From the NCBI RefSeq assembly GCF_901709675.1, contig NC_051093.1, positions 9,992,053-10,056,052 of the forward strand: DNA of 64,000 bases, in the 5' to 3' direction. The stretch is from Syngnathus acus. Taxonomy: Eukaryota > Chordata > Actinopteri > Syngnathiformes > Syngnathidae. Positions 50,537 through 64,000 of the stretch are shown here, in pieces. How positions within the stretch are numbered: position 1 is the stretch's first letter; the number at the start of each line of letters is the position of its first letter. The position numbers and the translations under genes are program-made. The notes beneath the pieces are model-generated. The model saw nothing but the letters and a program-made list of their open reading frames with translations. It had not been told where the DNA came from and made no database searches.

Positions 50537-52452
50537 GTATGTATGACTTTTCCATGGGCTTCCCCTTGGGCCCTGGAGGTCGAAAGAACTGCAACCAAGG
50601 TGTGTCACGTAGCTAAATAACAACTCAGTGAATCACATTCCAGTTCGCCTCCTCTTCAAGTAAACACACACCTACGTCTGTCTGACTTGAGTTTTTCAAG
50701 ATATAAGCTGCCGCTTTTTGCTCTTGAAATAAGAGCAAAACATTCGAGATGAGAATGTCACAAATAGGAATGGAGCAGAGCGACCAAACGCAGCTTGGAC
50801 CAGCTAGGTCTATTGAGGGAAAAGGTAGTTGGATGAGGCCGGGAACAAGACCAACAGAACCGGCAAACTAACATAACAGACCGACCGACCGACCGACAGG
50901 GATAATAATAATAATTCATTCAATTGGCAAACAGAAAACGACCAAGGCAAAAACAGAAAGACAGGAATGACGAGAGACAAGAAATAACCCGGGAAGGTTG
51001 TGACGTGCAGACAGGACTTAAATACGTGACAGGTAACGAGAGGCAGGTGAGAATGCTCACACTGATCATGGGCACACAGGAGGGGAGGGGAGGGGAGGGG
51101 AGAGGAGGGGAGGGGCGAGTACACAGACACATGGACACAAACTATGACAATATGGACACGATCGAGTCGTGACAGAGACCCCCATCACTCAATGGCAGAT
51201 GTCACAACATCCAGACACTGTTTGGGTGAAGTACCAACAGCATGTCAGAGAGAAAAAAAAAAGTCATAAAAGCTATGGAAAAGTCATATATTAATAAAAA
51301 TGTTCTTTCTGAGACAAAAAAAGTCTTATATTTTCAAAGTTACCGGAATAACACATACTCACTTTAATGATGGAAAAAAAGCTCAGGCTCTATATAATAA
51401 TCAGGTGCCATAAAAATAGAAATTTTTATTCTTGTCATGTAATTACATATTTTGAGTGTCGTGCTAATCTTCCTTTGTAAAAATGTGCAAAAAAATATTT
51501 ATGCAAAAGTAAGTGAATTTAGTCTTTGTTTTCCCATTTAAGGTGCTCCAGCATACGTACGATACATCTTCTCTGTTTATTTCAATGTCAACATTTTTCA
51601 AAAAAACGTGTGTGTGTGTGTGTGTGTGCGTATGGGGGGAGGAGCAACGTGTGACAGAGCAGTGGTAAGGAGCGCTGTTGAGTGTCATAAAGGGGTGTAC
51701 AGCAGGGGTCTCAAAGTCCAGTCCTCGGGGGGGGGGGGGGGGGGGGCCGCATTCCTCCATGTTTTCCAAGTTTCCCTGGTTCAACACACCTGATTGAAAT
51801 GACCAGTTCATCCTCACGTTCTGCAGGAGCCTGATCATTGAATCAGGAGTGTTTAACGAGGGAAACTTGGAAAACATGGAGGAATGCGGCCCCCCCCCCG
51901 AGGACTGGACTTTGAGACCCCTGGTGTACAGCCTTCGTCAGTCAGTCCAGCAAGGTGGAACGGAACCTTGAAGTTTGGAACATTCCAATGTGTGCAAGGA
52001 AAACATTGAAAAGACAGAGGAATGGACAATGACGTGAAAAAATATCATTTTAAAACAGTTTGATGTATAGTTGAATTTTTTTCTAATAACCCCGCAAAAT
52101 TTCAACGTAAACTCCCTTATTTACATTTCCCCCCCCCCCCCCCACATACAAATTCCCTTTTTTCCCTCTTGAATGTTTCAAGAATTTTGCCTTTATTCTT
52201 CAAACTGTACAACTTTTAAACTTAAGCAGAATTTTGAACTGATGTGAAATTGTGTTTTGTTCCCCTCCCTTTTCTAAAATGACAACTTCATCTTTCAAAA
52301 TGTTAACATTCCTCCTAACTACAACTTTCTTGGCGTGATGCTATTGGTCATTCTGTTGTTGTTGTTTTTCTCCCTCCGCAGTGTGTCTGTGATGCCAATT
52401 GGTAAGGAAGCTGAGGAACGAGTCCAAGAGTCCAGAGGTGGAGGTTCACCTT
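49470..52452. other. Intergenic: tmem265-like 5' flank and kcnh6 3' flank
   Basis: No gene is supported. Contents: (CTGT)n at about 49829-49859; (AC)n at 50505-50533; a GGGGA-rich run at about 51079-51115; (GT)n at 51609-51628; the hAT element at 51703-51923; a C run at about 52128-52143. On the minus strand AATAAA at 52192-52197 probably ends kcnh6, about 255 nt past its stop. 50820-51175 has repeat-like texture without clear borders. Confidence 0.5.
51703..51923. mobile_element. Non-autonomous hAT-type element (MITE) with long terminal inverted repeats
   Basis: It begins CAGGGGTCTCAAAGTCC and ends with the exact complement. The inverted arms extend about 65-75 bp each, interrupted only by G/C runs of unequal length (20 G on the left, about 10 C on the right). 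It is flanked by a perfect 8-bp target duplication GTGTACAG at 51695-51702 and 51924-51931. There is no coding capacity. The long arms mean it would fold into a strong hairpin if transcribed; it lies between genes. Confidence 0.92.
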
Positions 52453-62092
<9,640 letters not shown>

Positions 62093-62209
62093 CTTGACAG
62101 CGACGATGATGACAACACATCAACTAAATCGGCATTGGGAAGTGCCAAATTTGGAGTCCGATTTTAAGATGAGTACATGCAAAGCCGCAGGGGGAAAGGG
62201 ATGCTGATG

Positions 62210-62260
<51 letters not shown>

Positions 62261-64000
62261 CGTGGCTGCCTGCGTGGCTGCCTGCGGGAAGATAATGAAG
62301 AGAATGAAGACTGGTTGCCAGGGCGACGAGGGATGCTGGATGCCACACGCCAGTCAAAGAGAAAAATTAGGAAAAGTAGACCAAAGTCCAGATCATTTCA
62401 GATATTCGAGCTGCAATTGAAAAAAAACAGCAAATGACACTCGGGAAGTTGTCGCCTTTTTCTCAACGACGTTCTGCATCAAGTTTGTGAGCTAAGAAAG
62501 AAGAAGAAGCTCATGTCGGTCAAACGTCGGTTCCATCTACTCTATGCTGCTTTCCACCGTCCCCCTCGGGTTCTCGCAAACCACCGGCGTCAAGTCGGCA
62601 AGGACGCAAGGGAGTGGAAATAGCCAGCAGTCGGACTTTCAAAATAAGAGTCCGTCATAACATATTGAGCTCAAATTTGAGGCCCAAAATGTGGCGTGAG
62701 AAATGAATAGAATTGAGAATAAACGTTCGGAGGTTATCGACTTCCACGGGGAGTCAATAAAACTGCATTTTTTAATGCTTTTTAAATGCTTTCAATAAAA
62801 TTTCAAATGCCAACAATTGAGAGAAAAAAAAAAAAAATCAATAGTTTTATTCTAATTTACTGGAATACTAACAACTTATTTTTAAAGTAAATACAACCAT
62901 GAACAGCGCAAGTTCAAGACTAATGTTGGGGAAATACAAAATAAAGATTATTTTTCGGAAGGAAATGCAATTTTGTTTGGTAATATGGACCTAGCAAATT
63001 CCGCTGTTGAACTCAAAGTGTCATGTCCGTGTGTAGTTGATTTTGAAAGTCTAGTCATGCATTGTGACGGCTGGTAGTGCGGCTTGACACTGGTCTTTCT
63101 TGTCAGTGACAGAGTGCAGACCCTCATCAGCCTGTTTCACGCCACATCACAGCTCTGAAAATAGCAGCATCCAAGCTCCATGTGCGCCCACCGTCGTCGC
63201 ACTTGTGCTGGCTGGCTGGCCGCCGCCGCGGCGATAAGCCGCCATTGTGTTTGCCAAGTTGAGCACAACACAATTCAACTTTTTCACCTTCAATCCTTTC
63301 ACAGCGACACTCACTCAGCATCTCGGCGCTATTCTGAGATAGAACAGACCCTCTTTGAAAGGTTGCCGCCGACAAGAGAGACGAGGGGCAACGTTTGCCA
63401 CGTGCGTTAGTTAGCTAGCTTAGCATTGGCTAAACAAGCAACATGCCTAGCTAGCTGAAAACATTGACTTACGTCAAGTTGTCTTGTTTTACTACAGAAA
63501 GGTTGTCTGAAATTGTAACTATGATCAAACTCAGCTCATTGCGTTACACGTCCACACGTCCAGGCCTACAATTCAAATCGTAAAAAAATCCGACCTGTTT
63601 GTCCGTGTCCTTCTGGGAATGTTGCGTTGGCAACACGGTCATCACTTGTCGCCTACTTTCTTGCAGGACCTGATGGGAAGCAAAAGGTTTGGATGGACCT
63701 GGACTTGTTATCAGGCTGGAATTCCTTCAGCATCATCACCACCCTGAGAGCCTTCATTCCTGCGATAACAACTGGACACAACACATAGTAGTGGACCCCA
63801 AACATACAATCATGTCTTTATATTTACAATTGGGAGGTGGAGGTAGTTTCAAGCAGGAACAGACAGATTCCCTTTCATTTTATCCTTACTTCTTGTTTCC
63901 TCCTCTGACATTTGGCCCACTCTTTATTTGCCTTTTAACGGCAGACATGATTCCCAACTATTTACCCTTGAAAATGAGATGCAGAATTCCCTTCATATTT
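62093..64000. other. kcnh6 upstream region to the window edge
   Basis: 62093 to about 62700 should include the kcnh6 5' UTR and promoter. 62700-63060 is AT-rich, with A runs. 63180-63400 is more GC-rich. No exon is recognised up to 64000. Confidence 0.45.
62211..62285. repeat. (CTGC)n microsatellite in the kcnh6 5' flank
   Basis: About twelve CTGC units followed by degenerate CTGCGTGG units, 120 nt upstream of the kcnh6 ATG and so within its 5' UTR or promoter. Confidence 0.93.

Noticed and set aside
50820-51175. Possible repeat element with GGGGA-rich end
   Set aside because: Simple-sequence rich, with no borders or family signature visible.

Overview
The window is vertebrate nuclear DNA, almost certainly from a compact-genome ray-finned fish (percomorph-like teleost). 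It holds twelve spliced protein-coding genes with mostly 70-250 bp introns, GT-AG boundaries, AATAAA poly(A) signals, abundant microsatellites and two hAT-type miniature transposons. There is no operon, CRISPR or prokaryotic feature. For every gene I joined exons by frame, splice dinucleotides and remembered family similarity. In the eleven genes complete in the window the exon lengths sum to an open frame. The species cannot be named from the sequence alone.

Layout, left to right: rusf1 (minus, 3' part cut by the window edge), tbc1d10b (minus), hsd3b7 (minus), setd1a (minus), ccdc47 (minus), dcaf7 (plus, head-to-head with ccdc47), mylpf (minus, tail-to-tail with dcaf7), a pheta1/2-like sesquipedalian gene (minus), cd2bp2 (plus), prr14 (plus), tmem265-like (minus, tail-to-tail with prr14) and kcnh6 (minus, ERG-type potassium channel). 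A tRNA-Cys(GCA) gene lies antisense inside a kcnh6 intron.

The genes share no pathway: RabGAP, bile-acid steroid dehydrogenase, H3K4 methyltransferase, ER membrane-protein chaperone, WD40 scaffold, muscle light chain, endosomal PH protein, splicing factor, lamina tether, small membrane protein, potassium channel. What links them is ancestry. As I recall the human map, rusf1, tbc1d10b, hsd3b7, setd1a, mylpf, cd2bp2, prr14 and tmem265 correspond to 16p11.2, while ccdc47, dcaf7 and kcnh6 correspond to 17q23.3. The two groups are interleaved here.

I found no convincing undescribed system. The most unusual signals are: a 141-bp near-perfect hairpin in a setd1a intron; two non-autonomous hAT elements with perfect 8-bp target duplications; a (GT)n microsatellite serving as a setd1a splice donor; a ccdc47 intron that is mostly a (CT)n polypyrimidine tract; a translated 15-bp minisatellite in tbc1d10b; and an apparent excess of splice donors with T at +3.
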